Numbered from the stretch's first letter, positions 21,811 to 32,865 are shown. The stretch is 64,000 nt of DNA from Dama dama (GCF_033118175.1 NC_083703.1:80344501-80408500); one strand, 5' to 3'. Numbers and translations are program-made. The notes: a model not told the origin generated them from the letters alone.

Positions 21811-22544
21811 GCAATAAAAGTCACTGAACTCCTTGTTTGATGTGCTAGTTATGTTTTTATCTCCATTCTCTTTAAAAGCAATTTTGTAACTATTCAGATT
21901 ACTTACACGATTCCTCAAGGGCCCCCTAAGATCACCCAGCTTGTGACTCCAGCTGTGTGCTCTGGGAGTCATTGCTGTGACCATCCTGAACATCGCCTGG
22001 ACTCTGCACCTGGGTGGAGGTCCTCTGCATGGGTTCCAGACTTGCCACAGTACATTTTTCACCTAGGAGATCCTTTTAGTGCAATTCCCATTTTACACGA
22101 GCGTGTTCATGGGCTTTCTCCCTCCAGTGCTATGCGTCTGCGAGCATCCTCTTTCTAACACTGCACATGAGTCGGCTGAGAGCTTGACATGTACACCTGC
22201 ATCATGGATGTCATTATAACAGGCGTCAGAAACGCTCCTGCTCTCCCAGCACACCTAGACTCTTGACAAGATAGATGAAACCTACAGCGCTCTGTACCTG
22301 ACTTCCAGAAATCAGGGCTGCCAGCTTTTTCTCGTGTTATGAATAGCCAGTGGCTGTTCTGTTAGATATCCTTTGTCAGGAAAATTCTGCCTTCCAGAGT
22401 TTTCCCCAGATTTACATATTGCATTATGAAATCTCTTGTAGAGAATGCAAAGGAATTTGCAGACATCTCTTTATTTTTGTTTTTCAATGAAAGTCATTTG
22501 TGTTATCAAGACCTCAAAGGAAAAGATATCAGCTGGGCCTCTTC
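21811..22544. other. Unique noncoding DNA
   Basis: Nothing recognised. Confidence 0.45.
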
Positions 22545-22930
22545 CAGTTGCAGGGGGGCAGAAAAATGCAACTCCAAATGGCTTAAATCACTGGACAGCC
22601 TACTGGCTTGTATGTCAAAAGTCCAGGATAGCTGACTTCAGGTATTGCTAGTTCAAGGCCTCAAATTATATCACAAATGCTTGGTTCCCTCTGGATATTT
22701 CTCTGGTCCGCCTCTGCAGTGTTGGCTCCATATTGGGGCAGTCCCTCTCTGCATGGTGACCAGGTGGCCCCCAGAAGCCCCACCTTCATTGGCCCCAGGA
22801 GTAAGTCTAGCTTCAAGGATCTGGCCTCCTTTAGAAGTTTCAGTCAATATCCTATGGCATCAGATTGGCGGTGCTGGTGTCAGACCCAACCAACCACTTT
22901 TGCCAGATAAATAGGCTGCTCCGATAAGTC
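22545..22930. mobile_element. Ancient interspersed repeat, family unassigned
   Basis: A word series I know from a common old mammalian repeat: AATGGCTTAAATCACTGG, TGACTTCAGGTATTGCTAG, TTCAAGGCCTCAAATTATATCA, TCTGCAGTGTTGGCTCCAT and CATGGTGACCAGGTGGCC. I cannot name the family with confidence. Confidence 0.4.
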
Positions 22931-23124
22931 AGGTCTGGACCATGTCTTCCCTGGCGATGCAGGGGAGCTTCCAGCTCCTGCAGAATTCCATGGGCTCTGA
23001 GTGGGGGTCCTGAAGCAAGATCAGAAGCAGAATTAAGGGGTGACATAGAAAGCAGCAACAATGTTTTACCATATAAAAAGCTAGCTTTCTCACCAACTCT
23101 TGATTTTACACTTTGCTTCTACTT

Positions 23125-23415
23125 CAGGGTTTCTTGACCTGGGCGCTATTGACATTTGAGGCCGAAACCTGTACTGTGGGGTCTCTCCTGTACAGTGTAA
23201 AATCGTCAGCAACATCCCTGGCCTCTCTCTCTGCTGGGCTCCTCTGCTGTCTGAGTTATTATGTAGCTTGTCCAAGATCACATAGCAAGAATGCGCCAAA
23301 ATTCCAGGGATTCAAACCTGGAAGTTCAGTAGTGTCTCCTGTCCCCTCACCTCAAGTTGTGACAATTAGAGATGTCCCCTGGGAGCCACAATCACCCCAG
23401 GGTGAGAATCACCAT
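23125..23415 (-). mobile_element. MER20 split by a MIR
   Basis: The left half (23125-23228) runs CAGGGTTTCTTGACCTGGG, GCTATTGACATTTGAGG and AGCAACATCCCTGGCCTC. The right half (23352-23415) has CAAGTTGTGACAATTAGAG, ATGTCCCCTGGGAG and GGTGAGAATCACCAT. The two halves meet at the expected internal position, so this is one element opened by later sequence. Confidence 0.78.
23250..23345 (+). mobile_element. MIR fragment inside MER20
   Basis: GAGTTATTATGTAGCTTGTCC, AAGATCACATAGCAAGAATG and GGGATTCAAACCTGGAAG follow the MIR order. It lies between the two MER20 halves. Confidence 0.65.
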
Positions 23416-23624
23416 GTATTGGTTATCATATGAGAGTAGGGTGATTACCTCATCCCACAGGGAAAAGACATGAAAGGGAGAAAGAACAGCTTCTAGGGCT
23501 CTGATGGACAGACTTTCAGCAGAGGAAACTGCTTGTGCTCTCTCCAGATAAGCCTGGGGAAGGTTTTCAGAACTCAGTGATCTACCCAAACCTAGCCGCA
23601 AAAGAAACTCAGGCTGTGTGGTCC

Positions 23625-23754
23625 AGGGTTTAAGTGTGCTGGGGTCATGTAGTTCCAGGTTTGAATCCCAGTTTTGGCACATTCTCGGTCTGGACCTTAG
23701 GCAAGTTGCTTAATATCTCAAGAGTCTGGAGTTTTCTTCCCTCCATAGAACAAT
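23625..23754 (-). mobile_element. MIR fragment, antisense
   Basis: TAGTTCCAGGTTTGAATCCC, CAGTTTTGGCACATTC and GACCTTAGGCAAGTTGCTTAA are the antisense MIR core. Confidence 0.75.
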
Positions 23755-23765
23755 TGGGAGTTAAT

Positions 23766-24146
23766 TATTGTTCAGTTGTGAAGTTGTGTCTGACTCTTTG
23801 TGACTGCATGGACTGCAGCAAGCCAGGCTTCCCTGTCCTTCAATATCTCCTGGAGTTTGCTCCAATCCGTGTCCATTGAATCGATGATGCCATCCAACCA
23901 TCTCGTCCTCTGTCACCCCGTTCTCCTCCTGCCCTTAATCTTTCCCAGCATCAGGGTGTTTTCCAGTGAATCCTCTCTTGGCATCAGGTGGCCAAAGTAC
24001 TGGAGCTTCAGCTTCAACATCAGTCATTCCAAAAAGTATTCAGGGTTGATTTCCCTTAGCATTGACTGGTTTGATCTCGTTACTGGAGAAGATTAGGAAT
24101 GGCAAACCATTTCGGTATTCTTGCCTTGAGAACCTCATAAACAGTA
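23766..24146 (-). mobile_element. BovB LINE copy with internal 5' inversion
   Basis: 23766 to about 24078 is the 3' end of BovB in antisense: GTGTCTGACTCTTTGTGAC, CATGGACTGCAG, GATGATGCCATCCAACC, CTCCTCCTGCCC, CATCAGGTGGCCAAAGTA and GGAGCTTCAGCTTCAACATC. From about 24084 to 24146 the sequence switches to plus-strand BovB from near the start of its reading frame (AGGAATGGCAAACCATTTC, TATTCTTGCCTTGAGAACC). The whole is flanked by TGGGAGTTAAT at 23755-23765 and TGGGAGTTAGT at 24147-24157, a 10 of 11 match. So it is one insertion with its 5' part inverted. Not coding. Confidence 0.8.
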
Positions 24147-24305
24147 TGGGAGTTAGTATGAGACTTAAATAGTAATGGTAAGTTGAATAGTAAATAAATA
24201 GACAATGAAGAAAATAAGAGGCGGGCTTGAGGTGGTCATTCAATAAACAGGAGCTTTAATTATTTGTGTCATCACGATTGTCAGCATCATCTTCATCATT
24301 CAAGC

Positions 24306-24510
24306 CAGGTTTGCTTTGCTGAACTTGACCCTATGACATGGGGGTGGGTGAAGACATGTCCCTCTCTCCTGTGGGCGGCTGTCCTGTGCTGTGTAGGGCA
24401 TGTAGCGGCATTCTCAGGCTCAACATGCCAGATGCTAGCACAACTTCCCAGTTGTGTCAACCAAAAATGTTCCCAGACATTGCCCAGAGTGCCCTTGGCT
24501 GAGATCCTTT
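24306..24510 (-). mobile_element. MER20
   Basis: Order: TTTGCTGAACTTGACCCTATGA (shortened), GGCTGTCCTGTGCTGTGTAGGG, CATGTAGCGGCATTCTC, CAGATGCTAGCAC and GTTGTGTCAACCAAAAATGT, then CCCAGACATTGCCC. Near full length. Confidence 0.8.
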
Positions 24511-25149
24511 GATTTAAGCCCCGTCAGCTGACCATCTGGGGGCAGTAACAATTCTCTTCTATGCTCAGTTTTCCCCAAACTGGTCCCATCCTTTTCCCAA
24601 TAGAAATAAGGGGGTGCTGCCCAATCTGACCAGGAAAAAGGTTGAGGTGTCTGGACCAGGGCCTAGTATAATACCCACATGACTGTGAGCAACTCCAGGT
24701 TCCTGAGCAAGCAGAAACTCAGAGTGCCTTCGCCTCCTTTGGCCTTTATATCTTGCAGAAATGCTGTCTCAAGCCTCCCAGTTCATTTGTGCTATTTCCA
24801 GTTTCCATTTGGCCCAAGGGATCCATGCGGCATGTCCAGTTAGTTGCTTAAAATGTGTCCTGAAGTCTGGTTACCAGATGGAAAATCATTGCTCTTAAGC
24901 TTGGCCTGTATGTTGCAATGAAAACGCTTGTTAGGTTTAATGAAAAACATAGACCAGACTATGCTTTGTAGGTGCACGTGCATGGACGTGCAGAAATAGG
25001 AGACTGCTGATGATGTGAAGCTGTACCGTGAGAATCCTTCGTAGTCCCATGTTCGCCTGACATTGCTGTTCTTTGGAATCGGTGGGAAGTTACATCAGAT
25101 TTAGAGTCTGGTAAACTTGGCTTCCAGCATCGCCCATTCAGAACCAGCA
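24511..25149. other. Unique noncoding DNA
   Basis: No gene. CCATCTGGGGGCAG at 24532-24545 matches the CTCF core at 12 of 14 positions; weak. Confidence 0.45.
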
Positions 25150-25375
25150 GAACATTCTGGTTAGGAGCAGAGAATCTGGAGTCAGACAAGCTGGAAGAGC
25201 TACTGACTAGCTATGTGCTCCTGGCACAAAGTCAGAGCTTAATAAATACTGGTTGACTGTCGAACATCACTCAGATTCAGCTCACTCATCTGCAAAATAG
25301 AGTAAAAATCTACTTTTAAGGCAATAAATTAGATAATCTATGTCAAACATTTAACACAGGAAATGCTCAGAAAAA
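25150..25375 (-). mobile_element. MIR fragment, antisense
   Basis: GAATCTGGAGTCAGACAAGC, CTACTGACTAGCTATGTGCTCC, CTCACTCATCTGCAAAATAGAG and ACATTTAACACAGGAAATGC follow antisense MIR order, with a short extra stretch in the middle. Confidence 0.7.
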
Positions 25376-25424
25376 CATAGCTACCACATATAATGAATTT
25401 ACAGGATTCTAAACCATTTTATCC

Positions 25425-25500
25425 ATTCTCATTTATTCAACTAATATTTATTGAGTACTTGCTTTGTGCCTTGTGTTAGCAATTAGTAATTCAGAAACTA
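25425..25500 (-). mobile_element. L2 3'-end fragment, antisense
   Basis: CTCATTTATTCAACTAATAT followed by TTATTGAGTACTTGC and TTTGTGCCTTGTG. Confidence 0.65.
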
Positions 25501-26308
25501 AAGAAGACAAAGATGAGCAGCTGCATACCACTTTTAAGTTAATAAAATTGTAAATGTGTCACGTGCAGAAAAGAAAGTTCTTTTTATCCTATTTGAATCC
25601 AACATGTGACGGATCTCCACAAAACTCAATTGTCTCCAATTATTTAACCTCCTCAAAAATTAGGTAGACATTCTGGAGAGAATTTCCTTCTCAATTCCTG
25701 CCACATCACCACAGCATTCAATAATATTTTTTAATTTCCAAAAGAAGTGAAGTTTCCAGGCAAGGCACTGACAAGTAAGTTTAATGGAATTTATTGCAGG
25801 CTTATTCTCGATCTATCCCAAGAGGCTCTTGATTTATTTGGTTTATCCTATAGCATAAGAACATGAGTTAAGATATATGAGGAATGCAGTTTTGAGGCCA
25901 GGGTTGTGGTTTTTCTGTGTCCTTGGATGACTAAAACCCCCTTTTCGGGCATATTTACTTACTGTTATGTCTTAGCATGATTTAACTGCCAATGAGTCTC
26001 CACCTGTGTGCCTGGACCGCCTCCAATGCCATCTCGTACTTGTACAAATAGTTCTAGTCTTGGGGGGTAAATGGATGGCAAGCCCCTCTGCAAGGAGTCT
26101 GAGAAGGGATGAAATGCTGCCCCTGGACGCAGCACCAGCTGGAAGAGAAAGGACTCGAGGGCAATATGCAAGCCCGTTGAGGGAGGGCAAGGTGTGAGTG
26201 GTGTAACTGCTTTCCTCAAAGGCGAGTTCTCCGTAGGAGCTGGTCTTGAACGCCTCAAGTCCTGATTGAACCATTTAAGAAGTCGTAATCATTGTTAGTA
26301 TCTTCATC
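25501..26308. other. Unique noncoding DNA
   Basis: Nothing recognised; two overlapping minus-strand frames of about 100 codons at 25965-26274 have no domain. Confidence 0.45.
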
Positions 26309-26523
26309 ATTGTTGTTGCTCAGCTGCTCCGTTTTGTCTGACTCTTTTGTGACCCCATGGACTACATGAGCCCGCCAGGCTCCTCTGTCCACGGGATTCC
26401 CCAGGCAAGAACACTGGAGTGGGTTGCCATTTCCACCCCCAGGGGATATTCCTGACCCAGGGATCAAACCCACGTCTCTTGCTTGGCAGGCAAGTTCTTC
26501 ACCGCTGAGGCCCCCGGGAAGCC
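26309..26523 (-). mobile_element. Bov-tA SINE
   Basis: Antisense copy from TGTTGTTGCTCAGCTGCTCC to GAGGCCCCCGGGAAGCC. It has a 3-bp CAT insertion in the GACTGTAGCC block (GGACTACATGAGCCC) and a CpG-decayed B box. Flanks show only a weak duplication (ATCTTCATCATTG / ATGATCGTCATTG). Confidence 0.95.
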
Positions 26524-26559
26524 TATGATCGTCATTGGCCACCATCTATGGAGAGGGTT

Positions 26560-26900
26560 GACTTTTGCAATTCTCTCTTCTTGAATCGTCCACCCACTTC
26601 CTGGTTCCAGCTCTCCAAGTTCCAGCTCAGCCTTGATCTCTAGCAGGAAGCTTTATCTTCCACATCTGAAGTAAAAGACGTTCCCCTTCAGATCACTTGC
26701 TGTCACAGCCTCATAGTTTCATCTTCTTCACAGTATTCTCTAATACCTGAAGATACCGTGTGTAGTTTTTGTCCACATATTTACTGTTATTTCCCCCGAC
26801 GCGTCTGTAAAGGCCGTGACAGCAGACATCTCTCTGCAAGAACAGTGAAGGGGACGCTGAGGGAAGCCACTCGGTATTCACCAAGTGAATGAACACTCAG
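26560..26900 (+). mobile_element. L2 fragment, sense
   Basis: Word order CTCTTCTTGAATCGTCC, GCTCTCCAAGTTCCAGCTCAGC, ATATTTACTGTTATTTCCCCC and AGTGAATGAACACTCAGTG resembles the sense L2 3' UTR; strongly diverged. Confidence 0.45.
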
Positions 26901-29220
26901 TGCCTGGCACGGAAATTTAGAGATTAAAATCCAGCCCACAGCCGCCTTTGGAAGCGCATGTTGTCACTCCCTCTGGAGATCAGGTACCTTGCTGGAGATC
27001 TCACAGACAGGAAAAGATGAAGCTCCAGTTCACACTCCGACCCCGGCACCAGGCCTCTGAACCCTTCTGCAGCCTGCCTCAGGTGCACCCCCCGCCTCAT
27101 TTTGAACAGCCAGGCCCCCCTGCATCCCTCTGTCCCAGGTCACTGCCGGGATTCTGACCCACCTGCCCGGTCTACGAAAGTCTGACCTCCGTGTTGACTG
27201 TGACTGTCTCTGCCCGATTAGCATCAGGACTCACACTGCACTAAATGGTTAAAAAAAAAAGAAGTCCATGTCATTGAACTCTTCCGTTATGGAGTCACTT
27301 TCCTATTGGGAAATTCTACCACAGGCTAGTGCTTTTTGGCAGGTTTCTGTTTGAGCAGGAAGCCTGTGTGAAGAAGGTATACACACAGACAGAGCGCGGG
27401 GCATCTGTTTGCCTTCAGCCTCGGTCAGCCGGGCTCCACGGTCTGTCTGTGTCCACGTTCCCAAGGACGACAACGGTGATTTCCCAGAAAGGTCCAGCCC
27501 CTCCAACTTTCTGTGCCTGCTTGGGACCCCATCCCCAACCCTTCTCTCTTGTCTCCTTGTACCTTCTAAATGAAATCACATTCCACTGCCTTTTCTTGTA
27601 TAACCTCTGGACAAAAGACTCTTCCACACACACCTTGCTTAAGGCAGAGTAATTGGAACAGATAGCACTACTGGCCAAGAGCCACTGACTAATTGCTTTA
27701 TGCCCAACTCCCCTTGCCTGAGGCACACCCAGGATTGACAAATCCATGGCTGTTTCCCAATTTTTTGAGGTTCCTGAAACAATTGGTGCAATATTAGTTG
27801 GGGGTGGACAGGGAGGGCGATGCATCCCCTATAGCCATTGGCAGCTTTTACCTTGTCTATTTAATCTCCCATTACTGTGACCCTGGATATCTGTTTTTTT
27901 AATTTCCTGTAATTCAGCAAGGAATGTTGTTGTTCTCTTCCTTAAGGACATCTGTGGTCTCTGCTTTTTCATGTTCCAAAAATCCTAACAGAGATGTTTT
28001 GTCAATGACTGGATATTTCATTAGAAATCCAGAGATCCCCATTAACTTGACTTATTTTCATCGCTCTGATCAACTTTTAGGTTAATAATTCATGATACTT
28101 AATAACCTGTTCAGATCATTCCCAAAATTATTGATTTAATAATATTTGGTCATTAATAATGAAGAAAAAGGAGGGGGGTGATTTTTCTTATCACTTACCT
28201 CAATTTATTCCTTACTGCCTTGCAAATCTCGGGGAGAGCCAATGTTCTTCAGGACTTTTAATACCTCATCATTCTCCTTGGTAGAAACCAGGAAAATGTT
28301 CTGCATTTTAAATATCTGTATTCTTAATGTTCAGATTCTGCAATTAGGGCAGATCTTTCATTTAACCCAATCTCTCCATTCTTGAGTTTTAAACTTTCTG
28401 AGTTTATAGAAAGCACAGCATCTCACCTCCGAGAGGTTCAATAGCACAGTTCAGTTGACTTCCTTCCTCTTTTTTATTATCTTCTGCTGAACGATATTGT
28501 AATCATCTCTCTTTTTTCAGTTTGTTTTTGCTAATATACTTTGTAATTTGATATAAGAATTGAGCTTCAATTTGTTTTGGCAGTATGGAGTTTCAAATAG
28601 TTTTCCCATTGAATTTCCTGTAGAGGTCATATCTGTGATGAGATTCAAGTATTTCATCTTACATGAAAAAGTAAAAGTCAAATGTGTAAACTAGATATAT
28701 GAATATTGATTACTATTTTGAAGCTATTACCATTTTATTTTGTTTTAAAATGACCTCTTTCAGAACCTCATTAGAAAGTTGCCCTCCTTGTTGGAATATC
28801 CCCATGAAGGCATCTTTTTGCAACAATAAATAAATCTTTTGGCTGCTTTCCAAGACGAATCTACTTTATCCCAAATTCTATTCAATACCTAATGGTGTTA
28901 TGGCGACTTTCCAGAAGCTAACCTTCCAGGCAATGAGAAATTTCCCTCAAGAATTGCATTTTGATGGGAAATGATTTCCTATATTAGATAAATAATGGAC
29001 AATATGTGTTCAGCTTTAGCTCAAGAAACATCATCGGAATCCCCCTACCTGAGGCTCTCTGTGAAACTTGCCAAAACAGCTGCATGAGAGGTGACTCAGG
29101 AGGGGAGGAGGGGACAGTCATTACGTCTGCTGCACAATGCCGAAGCATCGGGATATTTGGAAACATTCAGACAATTAACGCTCTTTTCCACTTTTGTCAT
29201 GGAGGCACAGCTTGACTTAA
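26901..29220. other. Unique noncoding DNA, AT-rich in its second half
   Basis: About 2.3 kb with no recognisable interspersed repeat or exon. 27840-28980 is AT-rich with TTAATAAT words. The copy of a 35-bp dispersed repeat at 28089-28123 is described separately. Confidence 0.5.
28089..28123 (+). repeat. 35-bp dispersed direct repeat, copy 1
   Basis: Matches 29438-29472 at 32 of 35 positions in the same orientation; the core TTAATAACCTGTTCAGATC is identical. Not part of any repeat family I recognise. Confidence 0.6.
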
Positions 29221-29300
29221 AAAGAACCAAAAGAAAGAAATGAAGAAAGAAAGAAAGACAGGAAGGGAGGGAGGTGCTAAGGGAGGAAGGAAGGAATAAA
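29221..29300. repeat. (GAAA)n/(GGAA)n purine-rich tract
   Basis: GAAAGAAA, then GGGAGGGAGG and GGAAGGAAGG words over 80 bp, nearly all purine on the plus strand. Confidence 0.9.
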
Positions 29301-29437
29301 TGAAACCACTGTCCTGAAACCATGAATAGTGATTGGTATCCCTGACAGTAGAAACAGCCTGTATAAAACTAAAGGGATGTTTTACACTTTCTTAACTGAA
29401 ACAGGTTTGGGCCTGCACTAGCGTTTTTAAATCTTGG

Positions 29438-29472
29438 TTCATGGTAGTTAATAACCTGTTCAGATCATCCCC
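29438..29472 (+). repeat. 35-bp dispersed direct repeat, copy 2
   Basis: Partner of 28089-28123, 1349 bp downstream, with three substitutions. Confidence 0.6.
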
Positions 29473-29597
29473 TTACTTCATAAGGGGACCCCCCACAACC
29501 CCGTCAGGGTTAATCAATCTGTTAAAAAGTCATTATGCTAGAATGAAGAATACCTCTTGGGTTTTGCATTGAACAGCTCATATATTTTAGGGTAGAA

Positions 29598-29838
29598 CAT
29601 GGTTTTTCAAATTGTGGATCAAGATCAGTCAGTGGAATCAATATTGTGTGTTATGACCAGCACTTTAAAAAAAACAGAATACATCTGAGTACCTTTCGTA
29701 TAGCAAGGGAAATGCTATTTTTTAAATAGCTATTTCTTTATACATATAAACATATGCATACTGGCTCATAACATCAAATGTGCTTCTTATGGTGAATCAA
29801 ATACAAAAGAAGCTCAAAGCCCTGGTGTAGAAGGTCTA
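29598..29838 (+). mobile_element. Candidate hAT-type DNA transposon fragment
   Basis: ATGGTTTTTCAAATTGTGGATC at the left (shortened here), AGTCAGTGGAATCAATATTGTG, TTATGACCAGCACTTT, and an AAGCTCAAAGCCCTGGTG right end resemble an old 'cagtggttctcaaa...gtgggtcgtgaccagcattt' family. It contains a perfect 7-bp hairpin GCTATTT/AAATAGC at 29714-29730. Family not named. Confidence 0.45.
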
Positions 29839-31917
29839 ATTTCCTGTATTTAAGAGTAGAAAAAGTAACCTAAAAACAAACTATTGTGCAAGAATTATAC
29901 CTCCCGAGTATATTGAAAAACATACTTCTTTTGTTGGTTTGATTTGTCTGTATCGCAGCAAAACAGGGTATCTTTTGGTTCTACCTCTTTATTTCTCAAA
30001 TACTCAGCACATAGGAGAGCACCAAGGCTGTGTCACTAAAAACAAAACAAAACAAAAAGAATCTCTGATGGTGTGTTTAGGGGACAGTTCATAGATGCAT
30101 CTTTCACAAAATTAAAATGTGCCAAGTGCCTCATACATATCCGTGCACTGTTGCTTTTATAGAGAAAAGACATAATGTCATACAGAAACAAAGAAGAAAT
30201 TGTTTTGGGGAAAACATTTTGTTCAATTTGTAGAAAAAGCAGGGTGAGTCACCCTGGTTTTTGAAACAGGGATGGAATTGTCAAATAACTTGAGTTAGCA
30301 GCTCACCTCCTAACTTAGTTAAAAATCATCTCACTTCATTCTGCTGCTGCTAATTCCAGGCTCATAGGGAGATTGACCTGACCTCCAGGAAGTGTGTGAT
30401 GAAGCCTTGCCCCTTACCTCTTCACAGTCAGATTGAATATTTGCTGTTTGTATGAAGTAGCTGCTCTCAGTAGCACGGCCTTTTGGGTTCAGATTTTGAT
30501 GTCCTGTGATGAGTCCCGCTCTTGCCACCTAGATTTTAATATTCATTGTTAACTTGAGGAGCTGACACGGATGGGACAAGATTTCATTATGAGCCTCTTT
30601 GAACTTACACCAGTTAGAGGAGTGGAGAAACAGATTTCACCCAAGAACATTTTTAATGTTGTGTCAGAGCCCAGTTGATCTGATGGACTTTTAATCACTT
30701 CGCTGATAATAAGGAAGACCATGACTTAGACCTGCTTCAGCCGGTGTGGAAAGGTTGATGGCAATTTGCATGGTCTGATAAGATCTGAGGTGGGAGGAAA
30801 TGGACTTCTGAGTTCAAAGAGATCGCACCCTACAGAGGTGCCCTGATCCGCGGACCCACTGCGCACGTGTGGGGTTCCTTCTCCAGGTCTCAGCTCATCC
30901 GAACGCCTTGCTGAAGTTATGACCCCTCAGGACGGCAGTGAGGAGCCAGGAGGCTGGACACACATCCAGACACTGGAGGGCTGGGAGAAAGGACGATGGG
31001 GAGAGAGAGGAAGAGAGTTTCCCCACTGTTACAGACCACTTAGTCTGCAAAGAGCACGGCACGCGATCTGCCGAAAGTACTTTTCACTTGCATTTTAAGC
31101 AAATAGGAGGTTTAGTGGGACATTATCACCTGGAGTGCCCAGTAATGGGTAATAGAGTCGGGAAAGGGGCTGTGCACTGCTGATTAATATTTACCAAAGT
31201 CTTTGTGTGGTTTCTTCCTCAAACGTTAACAACGCAGCAGATCGAGTTGAACAAAAAGGACACTGTGGATTGAAATATGGTATTGTGCCCATCAAATCCT
31301 GCCTTCTCTCTGCTTGGCTTATGATGAATACCATTCTTTAATAGCAGACTGGTGTTCGTGAAGAACTTATTACAGAGGCTAAGAGGAAGCCAAGAATGAA
31401 GAAATGCCCGACTGGCAGCGATCAATCACCTCCTTTTAAAGATGAACTGATCCTTCTTTTTTAAAGTAACAGTTCATACGAAGGTCTCAAACATAAATAT
31501 GCAAAGCATCAGAGCAATTCCAGTTGCCGGGTCCCGTTAGCATTTCCGTGCCTGTTTCGGGTGAAGTTGAATCCCACCCTTCCCAGCAGAGACTTCTTCA
31601 AGGAGAGGGAAGACCCGGCTCCTCCCCAGGGAAGGGCTCCTATTAAACAAAGGTTAATTCTTGTCTCCAGCAGAATAATAATGTTCTAATGCAGAAGGAC
31701 GAAGTCACATTTAGTTAAAGATTTCTGTGTCCTAAGATGCAATATTCAAAGTATAGTTGCCCCGGGAAGAGCAAGTTAATGAAGCAGGGCCCAAGAACCG
31801 AGGAATGATACAGGAGTGCTCTTCAGGGCCAGGCCATTGCCGTGGCCTCGCAAGACACGCCGTGCCTTTCCTGTTCACCTCTGGCCCTGCCACTTCCCGC
31901 TCAAAAGCCTCTGACGC
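29839..31917. other. Unique noncoding DNA
   Basis: About 2.1 kb without recognised gene or interspersed repeat; includes a short (CAAAA)n tract at 30037-30059. The TTAATTCTTG and TTATTAATA-type AT words and low repeat load make this the second-best stretch to test for conservation. Confidence 0.45.
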
Positions 31918-32335
31918 GGAGTATCTCTGCCTTGACACCACTGACGTACTGTCCTTTGGGGTGGGGAGGACGTTTAGCATCATCCCTGGGGCTCCCCCGA
32001 TGCTCAGCAGGAAAGAATCTGCCCACACGGCAGGAGACACAGGAGACAAGGGTTCGATTCCTGGGTCAGGAAGGTCCCCTGGAGGAGGGCATGGAAATCC
32101 ATCCCGGTATTCTTGCCTGGAGAACCCCATGGACAGAGGAGCCTGACGGGCTATAGTCCCTGGGGTCGCGAGAGTTGGACACTACTGAAGAGTCTGAGCA
32201 GGTGCTCATGCTGGTCTCCACTCAACAGATGCCAGTAACATCCCTCACCACTGTTTCGGCCGAAAATGACTCCAGATATTCCCAAATGTCCCCCGAGGGG
32301 CCTCTTGAGAGCCGTGGCTTTAGAGATACTTTGAT
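31918..32335 (-). mobile_element. MER20 split by Bov-tA
   Basis: The left part (31918-31990) has CTGCCTTGACACCACTGAC, GGGTGGGGAGGACGTTTAGC and ATCATCCCTGGGG. The right part (32206-32335) resumes with CTGGTCTCCACTCAACAGATGCC (shortened), CAGTAACATCCCTC and CCAGATATTCCCAAATGTCC. The break falls at the MER20 'catccctggcctctac' block, part of which is present on both sides as the target duplication. Confidence 0.78.
31991..32205 (+). mobile_element. Bov-tA SINE inside MER20
   Basis: Sense copy from CTCCCCCGATGCTCAGCAGG to a 3' end at GAAGAGTCTGAGCAGGTGC. B box GGTTCGATTCC near 32051 is intact. CATCCCTGG at 31981-31989 and TCATGCTGG at 32206-32214 look like a decayed target duplication. The 129-codon plus-strand frame through it is a shadow. 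Confidence 0.95.
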
Positions 32336-32439
32336 GCATACAGAAACATTGTCTCCCTCAAGCACTCAAGGACCTTGATCTAATCCCCTCTATCCATGTA
32401 CTGTCCGCTGATTCCACCGCCATCTGCTCTTTCACACTT

Positions 32440-32650
32440 TCTGTAACATCCCGGGAGCAGTGTCTCCCTGGGTCTTCCCTGTTCCTTCTGCCTTGGAGGT
32501 GCTGTCCTCTGTGATGTCCCTAAAACCTCAAACAGGACCTGCACTGTAGATCCTCAAGTGACTTGACCCTCTTCCCACGGGTCGACATCTGCCCAAATTC
32601 ACCCTGTCTTCAAGATCCAGTCCCACTGCACTCCTTTTTAGAACCCTTCG
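32440..32650 (+). mobile_element. L2 fragment, sense (weak)
   Basis: TTCCTTCTGCCTTGGAGGTG, CTGTCTTCAAGATCCAGTCCC and CTGCACTCCTTTTTAGAACC recall the L2 'caaatctcagctcagatgtcacctcc' region; very diverged. Confidence 0.4.
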
Positions 32651-32659
32651 ATACATCAT

Positions 32660-32865
32660 TGTGGTTGAGAACATGGACTTGGAAGCCCTACTAGGTTCAG
32701 TTCCTTCTCCGCTATGCGCTAGCTAATGACCTCGGACAAGTCACTTCAACCTGCGTGTGCCTCGGCTTTGTCACCTGTAAGATGGACACAGGAGTGGGAT
32801 CGACCGTCCCGGGGTCTCACTGGGATTCACGCTGGCTGTGATTAGTGTCTCGTAGTCTGAGGGTC
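32660..32865 (-). mobile_element. MIR fragment, antisense
   Basis: GTGGTTGAGAACATGGACTTGG, GACCTCGGACAAGTCACTTC, CTCGGCTTTGTCACCTGTAAG and GATGGACACAGGAGTGGG in antisense MIR order. Confidence 0.8.
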
